A stretch of DNA of 64,000 bases, taken from Cryptomeria japonica. Its lineage: Eukaryota > Streptophyta > Pinopsida > Cupressales > Cupressaceae. The notes under the pieces were generated by a model that made no database searches, was not told where the DNA came from, and saw only the letters and a program-made list of their open reading frames with translations. Below are positions 24,250 to 36,642 of the stretch, in pieces; position 1 is the stretch's first letter, and every line of letters starts with the position of its first letter. A program made the translations under genes and the position numbers. The stretch covers positions 458,826,072-458,890,071 of the forward strand of contig NC_081406.1 of assembly GCF_030272615.1 (NCBI RefSeq), written 5' to 3'.

Positions 24250-25673
24250 TCCTTGAATTGCAAATAAAATCCTCTATCCAACATCTAAGCTACACTTAAA
24301 AGGCTTTTCTTTAAGCCTTCAACATAGTAAACATTATTAGTATTAGTCTTACCATCCAATGATATTGTTCCTTTGCCTTTCATCCTACATGCCTTGTTGT
24401 CTCCAAATCTAACTAGTTCTCCATCAAATTCTTGCAGTGTTAAAAAATTTCTCTTGTCACCGGTCATGTGATCTGAGCAGCCACTATCTATAACCCATTT
24501 ATCATTTTCTTTAATTTTAGCAGCTAAAGCCTTCTCGTCAATATGAGTTGGTTCAATGACAAGTTCAGGAGAATCATCCTTGATAACAATAAAGACTCAA
24601 TCTTTACTAGAGCTTCCATTATTGGTTTCACTTTTAGGTTCATCATTGTCATCATCAGTAATGCCAAAATCATCATAACAAACATAATAACATGTTTTAT
24701 CCTTATTCCTTCTAAGTCTAGGTCTACTTTGATATTCCGGATTAGACTTATAACTCCTCGCAAATATTTCATGATTCCTAGTAGTTCTTTCATGACATCT
24801 AGAAGAAAAATGAACAATATTATTGCATGAAAAACATTTAAAAGGGACTTTTCCTTCATACTTACTTCCATCCAGTCCCTTAGGAATTCTTCTAGCAATT
24901 AGGGCTTCCAACTCTTCAAGTTCTTGCTCTTCTCTTTCAATGTCCTCCAAACATTTAGCATACAACTCCTTCCAATCTATCTTCTACTTACTGGAGGCAA
25001 ATGCTTTAAATGCAGTTTCAGTTTTAGTAGCACTTCAAACTCCAAGTTCCTCAAGCTCAAAAACAGTCAATTTCCCAAGTAATGTATCTCTAGTAAAAGG
25101 GGAACTTGACATTTTCGGAGTTCATTAATTAAGACAACCTTCATCTTGTAAGCCAAAGGTAGAACTCTCAAAATCTTTGACACAACCTCATCCTTACTAA
25201 CTGATCCACCACAACATTTGATTCCCATGACAATTTCATTTATTCTATCCATGAAAGAACTAATCTTCTCATCTTCCTTCATCTTCAAAGTTTCATATCT
25301 CACCTAGAAGCCTTCAAGTTTTGCAATCTTTACTGCTTGGTCACCTTCAAAAATATTTTCAAGCTTAAACCAAATCTACTTTGCATTCTCCAACTCTATG
25401 ACATTCAATAGCTTTTCATCAGATAGGGCACTCAACAATGCTTATTTTGCTCTAATATCATTTCCATCTCTTCTGTTCATCAGTAGATGTTGGTGTTCCA
25501 GAATCAGGATCATCAGGTATATACCATTTCTCCATTGTCTCCCAAACTCCATTTCCAATACATCTCAAATGAATCTTCATTCGCTCCTTCCATATTTTAT
25601 AATTTGTACCATCAAATCTAGGACTCTCCTTCTGATAGGGGTTGAATGTAGAACTTGATGCTAATGCCATCAA
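24250..25673 (-). pseudogene. Copia F gag and protease
   Basis: Gag starts at 25673 (MMALASSSTFNPYQKESPRF), 32 bases inside the PBS, with the FDGTNYKIWKERMKIHL signature of the plant Copia gag family (UBN2/DUF4219 type). A zinc knuckle CFSCNNIVHFSSRC lies at about 24793-24834. The protease region carries the D-S-G active-site triplet followed by C-DHMTGDKRNFLTL (24440-24500). The end of this segment, near NNVYYVEGLKKSLLSVA, leads to the GAG-pre-integrase domain. Frames change several times between 25460 and 24900, so this is a pseudogene. Confidence 0.82.
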
Positions 25674-25704
25674 ATCTCCTCAACCAGTAAAGATTCTGCG
25701 GACA

Positions 25705-25725
25705 TGACCTTGCTCTGATACCAAT
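25705..25725 (-). other. primer-binding site of Copia F
   Basis: On the minus strand AATTGGTATCAGAGCAAGG directly follows the LTR end, a perfect TGGTATCAGAGC. Confidence 0.85.
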
Positions 25726-26015
25726 TGTTGGAATGAAATTATATTGGTAGAAAACTGAGAGGGGGGTGAATCATTTTTCTCACGAGTATGGCAGTTAATG
25801 CAAATTATAAGATTTATACCAAAGAACAACACAATGAAAGATAAAGCATGAAAGAATAGTAAACATGACACCAATATTTTGACATGGAAAACCTAGTAAA
25901 GGGAAAAAACACGGTGGTAAACCCTACCCACAACTAGATAATACTTTTGCAGTAGTATGTGAAATAATTGCAATGGGGATTACACTTGCAATCAGGCCAA
26001 GAGCCTAGAGCTCAT
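25726..26015 (-). repeat. Copia F 5' LTR, truncated
   Basis: The LTR 3' end in minus orientation: the C-tract (six G at 25760-25765 on the plus strand) and the core complement (25885-25920). After 290 bp it is interrupted by the plus-strand LTR beginning TGTTGGCATTG at 26016. The rest of this LTR was not found. Confidence 0.75.
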
Positions 26016-27727
26016 TGTTGGCATTGTATTTTCATTGATGTCAACCGGTATGTATAACATGTCACTAGTATGGCTGGTTACTGGTATGCAAGGTGAATGC
26101 AGGATGCAAGAAGGAGATGTTACCAGCATGGATGTTCACCGGTAACTCAACATGACCAGCGGTAAGAAAGCATAATACAACAGAGAAGAGTGTAATCCAC
26201 CGTAGGCATGATTATAAGGATGTGCATTAATGACATATTTTACTCAAGGATAATACTAGTATGAAGGCAAGTATAATATTACTGGTAAATAGACTTAGTG
26301 GAAGAATTGGTGTGTCTGATGAAAAGTCAAGTTGAACCACCGACATAATAGAGGAAAGAAGGCATGAAGGATAACCGGTAAGGTGACATGTACCGACATG
26401 GTTAGTGAACCGGTGAGCAAGCACTCATAAGATTTCTTGGTTGGTGAATGAATCTAAACCAACTCAGTGGACTGAATAGAGGTGGATGCCAACAATGATG
26501 ATAGGTGGATACCAAGTGGCAAGCATCCAGAGATCGGTGAAGTGTCCATCAACGTGGTAGATGATGAGCAGGTCATCTTTAAATAAAGAACTTGTAAATT
26601 AAGGGTCAATGACAAAAGATGTGTGGCTCAAGGAAGATCAAGATGTAGAATATTTTTTATGTAAACCAAGCAAGACAATCCAATCTTCATTCTCATTGGT
26701 TAAAGGAAGTAACTTAGGCATTAATGGTGATTGACATATAAAAGTCAAAAAATAAGTTGCAGGTTGCTAAATATAGAAAGTGTGTATAGATGTTATAAGA
26801 AAAATGGCAGTGATGTTTGATCTACTACAGATCATCAATCGGAGAGATGAGATCTGATCAGATTTGATATGAATTGATTTGTTGGAGAAAATCCCTAGTG
26901 CACCATCGTTTGAACTCTAGTCTTGGCGGGAAAGCCAAGTACAAATATGCAGACCAAAAATGAAAGAAGATGATGCTAGATGTTGGAAAAGACAAAGTAA
27001 CTGAGAGAGAAAAGAGTGATTAAAGAGAAGATCAAAATCATATAAGTGTTGGAGTTGACTGAAAGAAAAGTAGAACTGGTAAGAGTGTTTATCAGAGGCT
27101 TTATCGGTAAGATTAGAGCAACCGACCAGATACCAAAAAGGATAAAATTTTTGTGAATCGGGAAGGGAGATTTAGGAAGAAAGTTGTTGAAGGTGAAGGA
27201 GAAAAGAGACTGTACTGGTGGAGGTCATGCAAGAAAAAATGAGGGCAAAAAGGATATAAATAGACGACAATGAACCAGTAGAGAACTGAGCAGAGGAGAA
27301 TCCATAGAGAAGAGTTAAATTGGTGACATATTTAGATTGCAAGTGTTACAAAACTTATTTTTAACAAGACTATAACTATTGTATTGTTTATAATCATTGT
27401 GATCACTGAGTTGGAGCTTGGTGCAGGGGTTGGTGCTCCTTGGGTTGGTTCCCTAAATATTGTAACTGTGTTTATTGTGAGGCTAGATTGGAGCAGTAGA
27501 ATCCAATAGAATTTTTCACCGAGGTTTTTCCCACATTGGGTTTTTCTCGTATATCCGATGTTATGTGTTGTGTGTCCTTGTGTGTTTGCATTTCATCACT
27601 TTCTTTATCTCACCATTATATCCTCCTTGTGTTTGATTTGCTAACCAGTACCAAGATTTAGATTTAAAAGGTTTATAATATTGGGAGCCACTGATTGACC
27701 CCCCTCTCAATGGTACATTGTGTTAAA
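26016..27727 (+). repeat. Copia LTR, family G (5' LTR)
   Basis: Starts TGTTGGCATTGTATTTTC, about 1.7 kb, and ends at a decayed GTGTTAAAA before a PBS. The core GGTTTTTCCC is near 27525 and a six-C motif near 27698. It matches, inverted, the LTR at 28710-31192. Confidence 0.78.
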
Positions 27728-27745
27728 AAATTAGTATCAGAGCCT
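27728..27745 (+). other. primer-binding site of element G
   Basis: ATTAGTATCAGAGCC, one base off the initiator Met tRNA type, directly behind the LTR. Confidence 0.75.
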
Positions 27746-27802
27746 AGGTTCCCAATCAGATAAGTTTTCTCTATCTTGGGTAAATTCTGGTCTTAGAACA
27801 CA

Positions 27803-28709
27803 ATGGCAAGAAATGAGTTCTCCTCCTCTTCTAAAGCTCCCATGTTTGATGGAACCAACTATGCTTTTTGGTGCAGAATAATGGAAACATATATGTCCTC
27901 TCTAGGATTTGATGTTTGGATGTCTATAAAGAATGGGTATATTGTCCCTAGGGTTCCTCCCACTAACCTGGATTATAAGAAGGAGTATGAGAATAATGTA
28001 AAGGCTAAACATGTTATTCTCATTAGACTATCAGATAATGAGTTTGTTATGGTTATGCACTACTCATCTACCAAGGAGACTTGGGATAAATTACAAAGAT
28101 TATCTGAAGGAGATGCCAAAGTCAAGGAGGCCAAGCTGCAATCACTAAGAGGTCATCTTGAAGGCTTGAAGATGAAAGATGAAGAAAAGATTGCAGATTA
28201 TCTTTATAGGGTAGATGAAACTATGAGTGCCATTAGGGAACTTGGAGAAGAGGTTGTTGATGAAGTTACTATCAAAAGGGTACTTAGATCACTCACATCT
28301 AAGTATGATACTAAGGTTTCTGCTATATATGAAGCCAAGGATCTAAAAAACCTTCATAATGGATGAGTTATTTGGCTCCTTAATTTCTTATGAGATGAGG
28401 ACAACCGAAGAAGGATCTTCAAGGACAGAAGGTGCTTTCAAATCCATCAAAAAGGGAAAGGAAGAGGTTTCTCATAAAGGATCCAGTGAAGACTCGGATG
28501 TAGAGGTAGCAGACTTTGTTAGAAATCTCAAGAGAGGATCTGGTAAGTATAAAGGAAAGTTGCCACTCAAATGCTTCAACTATGGTAAAATATGACACTT
28601 TGCTACAAAATGTCCCTATATTGAAACCAATGGAGATAAGAAAAGGAGCTCTAGAAGATCTTTCATTAAAGACAAAGAGAAGAAAGTTTACTGGCAACGA
28701 AGAAAAATT
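27803..28709 (+). pseudogene. Copia gag of element G
   Basis: The ATG at 27803 lies 58 bases after the PBS. The reading has FDGTNYAFWCRIMETYMSSL and goes on through ETWDKLQRL, a UBN2-type gag of about 187 codons. It closes with a TGA at 28364 after DLKNLHNG, where homologues continue. A second frame from 28359 carries the C-terminal gag part with SYEMRTTEEGS and a damaged zinc knuckle (C-F-N-Y-G-K-I-stop-H..C, 28572-28613). The first Cys pair is incomplete because Tyr replaces the second Cys. Just after it the sequence is cut by a minus-strand LTR at 28710, so no pol follows. Gag proteins build the particle in which reverse transcription happens. This copy cannot be complete. Confidence 0.82.
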
Positions 28710-31192
28710 TGTTGAACACAATGTACCATTGGGAGGGGGGTGAATCAGTGGTTCCCAATATTCTAAACCTTTTAAACCAAACTCTTGGTATCAGTTAGCA
28801 AATAAGACACAAGGAGGATATACTGGTGAGCTAAGGAAAGAGATCAAATGAAAACACACAAAGATACTCAACACATAACACTAGATATACGAGGAAAACC
28901 CAATGTGGGAAAACCCTCGGTGAGAAATGTTGTTGGAGACTAATGCTCTGATACAACCTCACAATAAGCACTGATTACAAAGTTTAGGGCACCAACCCAA
29001 GGAGAACCAACCCTTGCATCGAGCTCCAAATTAGTGATGTACAAAAGATCAGATTAATACAATAGTTTTAATCTTGTTACAAATGAGTTTTGTAACTCTT
29101 ACAATGAAAAACTTGACCAGTTTAACTCTTCTCAATCAGTTCTCCCTTTCTCAGTTCTCTGTCGGTTCTCTGTTCTTTGTTTATACCTTTTTCTACCCAT
29201 ATTTAATCTTGCATAGCCTTCACTGGTACACTCTCTTATCTCCTTCACCTTCTGCAAATTTCTTCCCGAATCCCCCTTGTTAGTTTAAACAATTGTAGTT
29301 CTATTTGGCAACTTGACGATTGCTCTAACCTTGTCGGTAAAACCTCTGATAAACCTTCTACCGGTTCTACCTCTCTGTCAAAAAATCCAAGACTCAGATG
29401 ATTTTGATCCTCTCTCTGACCACTCATTGCTCTCTCAATTACTCTATTTTTGTCGGCATCAAGCATCATCATCTTAAGTCTTTAGTCTACATATTTATAC
29501 TTGATTATTCCCATCAACACCTGGATTCAAACTAGGCATGTTAGGGTTTTTTCTCCATCGAGTATGTCTGTATTAAATCTAATCAGATCTCCTCTCCTTG
29601 ATTGATGATTTGCATTAGATCAAACACCACCACCATTTCTGATGACATCTATACACGCTTTCTATCTTTAGCAACTTGCAACTTATTTTTCCAGCCTTTC
29701 TCTATCATTCACCATTAATGCCTCAAGTATTTCCTTCGACCATCGAGCACAAATATCAAATTGTCCTACTTGATTTATCTCACCAAAAACCTTCTACATC
29801 TCGATCTGCCTCAAGCCACACTTCTTCTGTCATTGACCTGTGATTCGCAGGTTCTTTTTTTAAAGTTGACCTGCTCATCACCTATCACATCAATGGACGG
29901 TTTTCCTACCACTACATGCCTGCCACATGGAACCTACGTGTCATCCTCAGACACCATCCAACTCAACCCAGTCTTCTATGTTGATTTCAGTTCATTCACT
30001 GACCAAGACACATGACTGTTGTTTTACTAGCTCATATACCCTACTAATAGATCATATTGACTTGGAATTCTTCTGGTTTTGTGTCCATACTTCATGTGAT
30101 CCAGCAATCATTCACTATGTTGGTTTTTCTTCTTCATGTCCATACATGCTCACCGGTGGATCTCCTTATTGCATCTTCATAATGGTAACATACCTACCAA
30201 TTGTCATTTCATACCGGTTTCTAATATTGTCAATTGACACTCATTGGATTCATATGCGGTCATTGAAGGTAGCAAGATTCTGTAGAAGGCATACACTAGC
30301 ATTGGAGGCATACATCGATAGATATGGGCATTGGAGTAATCAAGGTCATAACTAGCACCGACACCGACATCCAACACTTATGTGAAGCCGACATTAGTCT
30401 GGGATCTGAAAAGTTTTATTTAATCATTTTATAATTATTGTATAGGGTTGACATTGAATATCTTTTGTAATGTATTGTAATCTGACATAAGGCATATTGT
30501 TTGTAAAGGGTATATAAGTCAGTTTATTAGGTCATTGTGATATAGAAGAGCATGTAGGACAAGGAAGCAAAATAGTGTGATGCTAAGGACATGTATATAG
30601 ATTATTTGTATGCGAAAGTAATATCATGCAATGATCAGTAGATGATTTGTAAAGCATTCTTGAAGAAAATGAGATATCGGTAAAAGGGTTTAAGAACTGG
30701 TACAGAAAAGAGCTATAACTGAAACTCTTTTTGGCATAGCAGATGCATTTTGTGATCTCACCATTCTTGTTTTATCTCAGTAGAAGCTTGTAGTCAGTGG
30801 GACTTTTTTTGTGTTGAGCAGTGTGCTCTAGGCAGTGTGCCTTCCTGCATGTGTAGGCCCCCATACTATGCAATATCTTTCACATGGCCAGTGAATTGAT
30901 ATTGTGGGTCATAAATCCCACCATGGTTTTTCCTCTTTGAGGTTTTCTATGTATAAATTTTGTGTGTTATGATTTTCATTCATGTGGCTTTTTTATTTAC
31001 TTCATGTTATATGTTTCTTCATTTACCGGTTTATATGTGTATGTTGTAATATGCTAAAATCTTATATTACCAATAGAACATCGAATCACCACCCCCTCTC
31101 AGTTTTCTTGGATTCATTGTTTTCAAACAGCCAATACTTACTTTTCAGTTATAATCCCATACCGGTTGACATCAATGACAACACAATACCAA
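28710..31192 (-). repeat. Copia LTR, family G, minus strand, split by another LTR
   Basis: The plus-strand start TGTTGAACACAATGTACC is the complement of the family G LTR end (six-G tract at 28735-28740). Homology with 26016-27727 runs through the core (28893-28920). The LTR start lies at 31192, read in minus as TGTTGGTATTGTG followed by the same CATTGATGTCAACCGGTATG word as LTR G. Between about 30235 and 31129 an unrelated plus-strand LTR interrupts it. A purine tract AAGGAGAT and Copia 3' sequence lie to the right, so this is the 3' LTR of the minus-strand Copia at 31193-32330. Confidence 0.65.
30235..31129 (+). repeat. solo Copia LTR inserted in the family G LTR
   Basis: The right end is well defined: the C-tract variant CACCACCCCCTCTCAGT, then TTTTCAAACA at 31129, with the core near 30925 and the word GCATGTGTAGGCCCC near 30845. 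The left end is uncertain and lies near 30235. The 5 bases before it (GTCAA) and after 31129 (GCCAA) differ at one position and may be a target duplication. No PBS or coding region, so it is probably a solo LTR. Confidence 0.55.
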
Positions 31193-32330
31193 CAATCTCC
31201 TTGTTTGGCATTGATGTCAACACACTCTATTCCTTCACCCTACCCATTGGACCATTCTCCCCCTTTGACAACAATGAAAAAGGGTTGGGGCATCCTTCCA
31301 TCTAATTCATTCTCCACTGGTTATACAGTGTATTCTCCCCGTTTGATTTCTATCTACTCAACCAACAACATATAAGATGGAGGATAGAGACACCAACTGA
31401 CATCAATTGTTCATAAGATTGAAATGTGATTGTACTATGAGTTCTACCAATTGGGAAAGTAGATTCTCCTAATCATGAAATTCTCTTGGGTATTCCTACA
31501 ATAATTTCCTTCTTCTGCAATTTGTTCTTCCAATACACCTGTCTAGTGTTCCTTTCACCCGATGGTCCAATTGTGATTTTTATCAAAGTAAAAATTGAAT
31601 AGACATTGAAGGAACTTTCAAGTGAGGACCAATGAGTACTACCCAAAAGCTCAAGCATGTCGGTACTGTAGCATAATCACTTGATCTCCCCCCATGTCCA
31701 ACATATGGTCCAAGAGATAGGAGATTTTATAATGAACTCCCCATGAACCATAGATATTCATACACATTTAAGTGCATGAAATAGGTGATACCACTCCTAA
31801 CTTGTGTCTTAGATACTCAAAACTCTTTAGTGGTAGAGGCTTGGTGAAGATATCAACCACTTGTTTAACTATAGAGACATACTCTACCTTGACTTCATAG
31901 ATTTGTCACCTCTCTGGGAAAATGATATTTGATGGAAATATGCTTTGTCCTTGAGTGCATAACCGGATTCTTTGATATGTTAATTACACCAGAATTGTCA
32001 CACTAGATGGAAATAGGGTCAGACATCTCTACCTGAATATCCTTGAGGGTCTTCTTCATCCATAGTACCTGAGAATAGCATGTGGCAGCAACAATATATT
32101 ATGCCTTAGCAGTAGATAGAGAAACTGAATCCTGCTTCTTACTATGCCATGACCAACCGATTACCTAGGAGGAATGCACCACCACTTGTTCTCTTACAGT
32201 CATCAATGTAGCCTACCAAATCAGCATTAGTGTAGGCATCCAAGATAAAATCCCCTTTCTTGGGATACCATAGTCCATAATCAAGTGTCCCTTGTATATA
32301 CCAGAATATCCTTCTGACTACAAAATCATA
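31193..32330 (-). pseudogene. Copia RNase H end and 3' noncoding region
   Basis: In minus the fragment runs from an RNase H start (LDYGLWYPKKGDFILDAYTN, 32210-32290, then KRTSGGAFLLGNRL) through SKKQDSVSLSTA and [17 protein letters not shown] (about 31965-32015). Decayed text leads to the 3' noncoding end with TCAAAGGGGGAGAATGG (31255-31271 region), and AAGGAGAT abuts the LTR start at 31192. RT and everything upstream are missing: at 32324 the reading runs into a 30-bp minisatellite. It is a pseudogene. Confidence 0.78.
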
Positions 32331-32476
32331 AAATGTCCTGAAAAATATCTTAAAAATCATAAACTGTCTTAGAAAAATCTTAAAAATCATAAAATGTCTT
32401 GAAAAAATCATAAAAATCATAAAATATACTGAAAAAAACCATAAAAAATCATAAAATATCTTGAAAAAAGCCTAAA
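32324..32476. repeat. minisatellite, five units of about 30 bp
   Basis: Units begin AATCATAAAATGTC or a variant and are 30 to 32 bp long. The array starts inside the Copia RNase H reading and replaces its upstream part. Further degenerate CATAAAAAGCCTAAAA words extend to about 32515. Confidence 0.85.
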
Positions 32477-32515
32477 AATTAAAACATTCATAAAAAGCCT
32501 AAAAAAACCATAAAC

Positions 32516-33685
32516 ATCCAAAAATATGTAGTAAACATTGTGAAGACACGAACACTTAAGACAAGCATGCAGTTTTGCACTTCAACAAATTCATGACATG
32601 ATGAGATTATGATTGAGCAAACATATAAACATCTGATCGACTTATTAAAACTAAACACATTAACTGTGAACAAAAAAAACATTCGGCATGAAACATATTG
32701 TTTTCTTGTTTGCCTATTTTCTCTTGATTGTTTCTGATTTTCTTTTTTGGTGACATATCTTTTAGCTTTTCCAGGATGTTTGTGACTAGAGATTTTATCT
32801 CCAGGATGTCATTGACTATAAAGGCGAGGATGGGGCATGTTCACTTGTTTGCTACTTGCGGGATATTCCTTAGGAATATGATGACACGTCTTAGGTCATG
32901 ATCGCTTAAGATCATCAAGGACATATTGGTCTGATACACACTGAGGCATTCCTTTACTATTTGATATATTTTCTTTCTCATAATTGGTGTGACTGATTCA
33001 TTTGGGTCTAATTGATATCCAAATGATATTTTGCCTTTTGCAATAATAAGATCAATGATGATACAAGCACTTAAAAAGCACAAGAATTCTCATCACTTTC
33101 ATATCCTCTTTCTCATCATTCTTCATAATCATTACTTTTCTCTTCTCATCCTCCTTCTCATCTATCTTTTTCATCATTTCTTTCATCATCATCTTCAATC
33201 TTCTTACTCTAGTGTGGTCAATCAAACACTTTATCTAATTGATGCAATGTCTTTGAATCTTTAATCTCTTTATCAACCACCTTGCTTCTTGCAATCTCAA
33301 TGCCCTAGATCAAACAATCAATCGTTGGATCACCTTATCTTGCGCTAGCATCAATCCCTATCAACTTAATTAGCTCAATTAGCTTAATAAGCTTATCAAT
33401 TCGACTATACTATTCATTTCCATCAATTGTTCAGTTACGCCTCATCAACTGTGCATTTCTATTAAATGTACATCTCAATCTAATCACTTGTGCAATATCA
33501 ATCATCCAATATTCTCTCTTGCAATCTATCAAGAGATCAATCTCCATCATTATGTTTGATCAATCTCTCAAGGGGGCATAGCCAATCAATCATTATCCTT
33601 ACCAGGACACCTCTGGGGCATATATCAGTTGAACATTTTTTTTGAAACAATGCGACAAGCTGCATTGTCTCAAAGAGGGACAAAA
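32516..33685 (+). other. probable 3' end of a plus-strand Gypsy element, with a pyrimidine-rich block
   Basis: No domain-bearing ORF was found. A TC-rich block (about 33085-33215, many TCATC and TTCTC words) and a long noncoding tail lead to a purine word CAAAGAGGGACAAA (33671-33684). This directly precedes TGTAGACAC, the start of a Gypsy-type LTR, so the stretch is best read as its internal 3' noncoding region. Confidence 0.45.
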
Positions 33686-34820
33686 TGTAGACACATAAAA
33701 ATTTCCATTAATTTGTCCTCATTTAATTTTAAATTTCTCCGAACATCGGCCGAGTCCTTTTTATTACATTATTATTTCTCCATAATTCATTATTCATAAT
33801 TTCCATCTTTTATTATATTATTATTAATATCTTATCATTTGTCCATTAAATTTATTAAATAAAATATTATATCATATTCAGGCATACACCTTCATGCATT
33901 CACATTATACACATTTCTCTATTTATTTAATAAAACCCTTAAATATCTCCTCCTACCACTTACCATTTCCCATTTACCACTCATCTTCCCTATACCACTA
34001 ATCTTGCATTATCCCATATTCATCTGACAACATGAACTCGCCAGGAGAAAATCTATTTAAACAAGGCCCCCTCTCTTATTTGGGAATGTCATCTTTATGG
34101 GTCGAACTTATGTAAATTTGCATCCCATTATCTTAACATCTTATCTGCTATCTTTGCATTCTCAAATCTTGATTTCCTCATAGCATTTTGCATAAGTGCT
34201 TCTGAGAGAAAATATTTATTAAATGCAAAATCTTGGGGAATAGGAGTGCAATGGAGTGGATTTTTGTTGCATGCTTGTGTGTTTTAGCTTAGATATTTGC
34301 ATTTGCATGTGTGTGTTTTGCAGGTACTTCATTGTTGGATGTTGGAAGATTGAATCTTGTATTCAATCCATTTCCTCCATCTACACTTATAAATATCCCC
34401 CACTTTGGAGCACAAAGGATCCCATCTCATATTAATTTAGGCATTGTTACTATAGGCATATCCATTCTAGAATATCATTTGAGTATTGTTATTATAGGCA
34501 ATTTCATCTTAGATCTAGTTTAATTTGATCATTTTCTAGCTTAATTGCATCAGCATCATAGTTTAATCATGCATATCATTAGCTTAATTATAGTCTTGGA
34601 TCAATCTATCATAATTTGTCTCATCTATCTTTTGTATCATCATCATTTCAAATCCTTCGTCTATGAGTAGTCAAGTCACTGGGATTGCTTATCCAAATCT
34701 GAGAGCAAATCCATACTCGCATCTCTTAGGAGGTGATAGGTCTCTTTGTCACGGTTTATCTTTTGTTTGATTTCAATTTGTTAGCCATTCTTGTAATGAT
34801 GGAGTGTTTGTTTTGTAGCT
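33686..34820 (+). repeat. Gypsy-type LTR, plus orientation
   Basis: Starts TGTAGACACATAAAAATTTC after a purine tract. The minus-strand LTR whose start is at 49654 begins with almost the same word (TGTAGACACCTAAAAATATC). The right border is set by the end of the minus-strand Gypsy protease/G-patch reading at 34830 and is approximate. Confidence 0.5.
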
Positions 34821-34829
34821 GCAGCTACC

Positions 34830-36637
34830 CTACTTCACACGCACGATAGTATCTGTTACCATATTTGCTTGTTCAGATGTTTTTGGTACTGTATTGCTAG
34901 ATGATTTTGTGTTAGTTTCTTGTAGAAGTTGCCTCATATCTTCACCATCTGATTCCATACTAGGATATGTTGGTGCTCTCCTGCTTCTTTGAGATGAAGA
35001 GGGAAATACTCGTATTGTTAATAAATTATGAGGTATGTATTTTGAGGGTATCCTAAGCTTGTTCAGTATATCTAGTGTACGTTGCCTTGCCTTTGTTATC
35101 GTTGGTACATGTTTATATCCCAAACCTTGATTATTTGGGTTTTCATGTGGTAAAACAGGTTCTAATCTACCTTGCTTCTTTAATCCCAATCCTATGGTAC
35201 ATCGTGCCCATGTTTTTGTAGCATCTTGAAACTGTTTCATATTGGTGTAGAGGTAACTTGGGTATTGTCATGTCATCTTCTTCTCTATATATCCACTAAT
35301 TAAAATCTCCCTTTAGAGATTCTTCTTGCAAGTCTCCCCATCTAATGAAAGAGTATGAATCTTAGTACTTCACTATCTCTTTTCCTTTATCTTGCTTCAT
35401 CACTATGTTCTGAGGCTTCCCAAAAGACCTAGGGAAAAGAGATGATTGTCTACCATTCGAGGTACTTGAAATGGAATATTACCCACAACCAACTTCCTTA
35501 ATTTGTAAAGAAGATGTGGTAGGTGTATTTTTTTCTATTTTTGTGACTTTCAATGATTCCATTTGTAAGTGAAGTGGAGATGTTTGATTGTTTGGTACTT
35601 GATTGTCTATGCTTGCCCTTAAATAATTGTAGTGTTGAAAAGGGTTTGGGTCACCATGAATGGTGATCTCAATGCCATTGTATGGGAACTTCACACATTG
35701 GTAAAAATTTGAAGGTACTTCCTGCATGGCATGTATCCATTAACGACCTAATAGAATATTGTACCCCAATTCTTTGTTTAGGAATTGAAAGGTGATGTCT
35801 GTTGTGACTGGTCCTATTTGTATTGGCAAAGTCACTACACCCTTAGAAGGGTGTTCCTCATCATCATAAGCTTTGATATTGATTCTCTTAGTAGAATCAA
35901 TATAATGTTCAGAATATCCTAAAGCTTTAATCAAATGCAATGTGTGTATGTTAAGGCCAGCTCCACCATCTATAAATACTCTCTGAACTTTCTTTTGGTC
36001 AATCAAAGCTTTCAAGTGTAAGGGATCATTATGAATTGGTCAATATGTAGGTACATCCTGCTCAGTGAATGCGACCTTTGAAGTTGCCAAGTTTCCAACC
36101 ATGGAATGCAATGTAATCTCGTTAATATCTCTAGCAACAACTGAATCTTGTAATACTTTGTCAAGGACTGCCTTATGAGCTGGTGAGATGCGTAGTAACT
36201 CAAATAATAAAATTTGAGCTAGATTTCGCTTCAACTGATCCACCATATTGTAAATGCTATTTGTTGAAGGGGGATTTGAAGTTACCCCTTGCAATGTGAC
36301 CTTTGATCTTCTAGTGGTGACAACACAGTCTTTGCTTGTGGGATTTATTGTGATTGTAGCCACTATGTCATATACTGCACTAAGTGCGTTTATGGCATAA
36401 TAAAATGCAACATTAGTAAAATTAGCATTATTGTTTTGTGCATTGGAACTAGAAGCCTTTCCTTTGATCTTTGAAGATGGTATGATCTATGTTTGGTGTC
36501 TTACTAGAATCCATAGTAATGTCACCTTGATCAATGAGATCTTGTATGAGGTTCTTTAGTTTGTAGCAACTTGTTGTATTATGACCTTTATTGCAGTGGT
36601 ATTCACATAAATCATTGTCATTCCACCAAGCGGGCTT
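34830..36637 (-). pseudogene. Gypsy gag C-terminus, protease and G-patch-like region
   Basis: Read in minus from the insertion site of Copia J at 36643. A gag zinc knuckle of the CX2HX4HX4C plant Gypsy type comes first (CEYHCNKGHNTTSC, about 36563-36604). A linker follows, then the aspartic protease with VFIDGGAGLNI (about 35955-35985) and the GYNILLGR end (35742-35765), where a stop stands in place of the usual Pro. Next is the WIHAMQEVPSNFYQCVKFPY block. Near 35110-35150 the word NNQGLGY resembles a G-patch. Several stops and frame changes are present, and the last reading ends at 34830. RT, RNase H and integrase are missing on this side because the plus-strand Gypsy LTR begins. It is the second half of the gag-pro that starts at 45602. 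Confidence 0.8.
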
Positions 36638-36642
36638 AAATG

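Noticed and set aside
33090-33215. TC-rich block as a long coding region
   Set aside because: The open frame reflects low-complexity TCATC repeats only.
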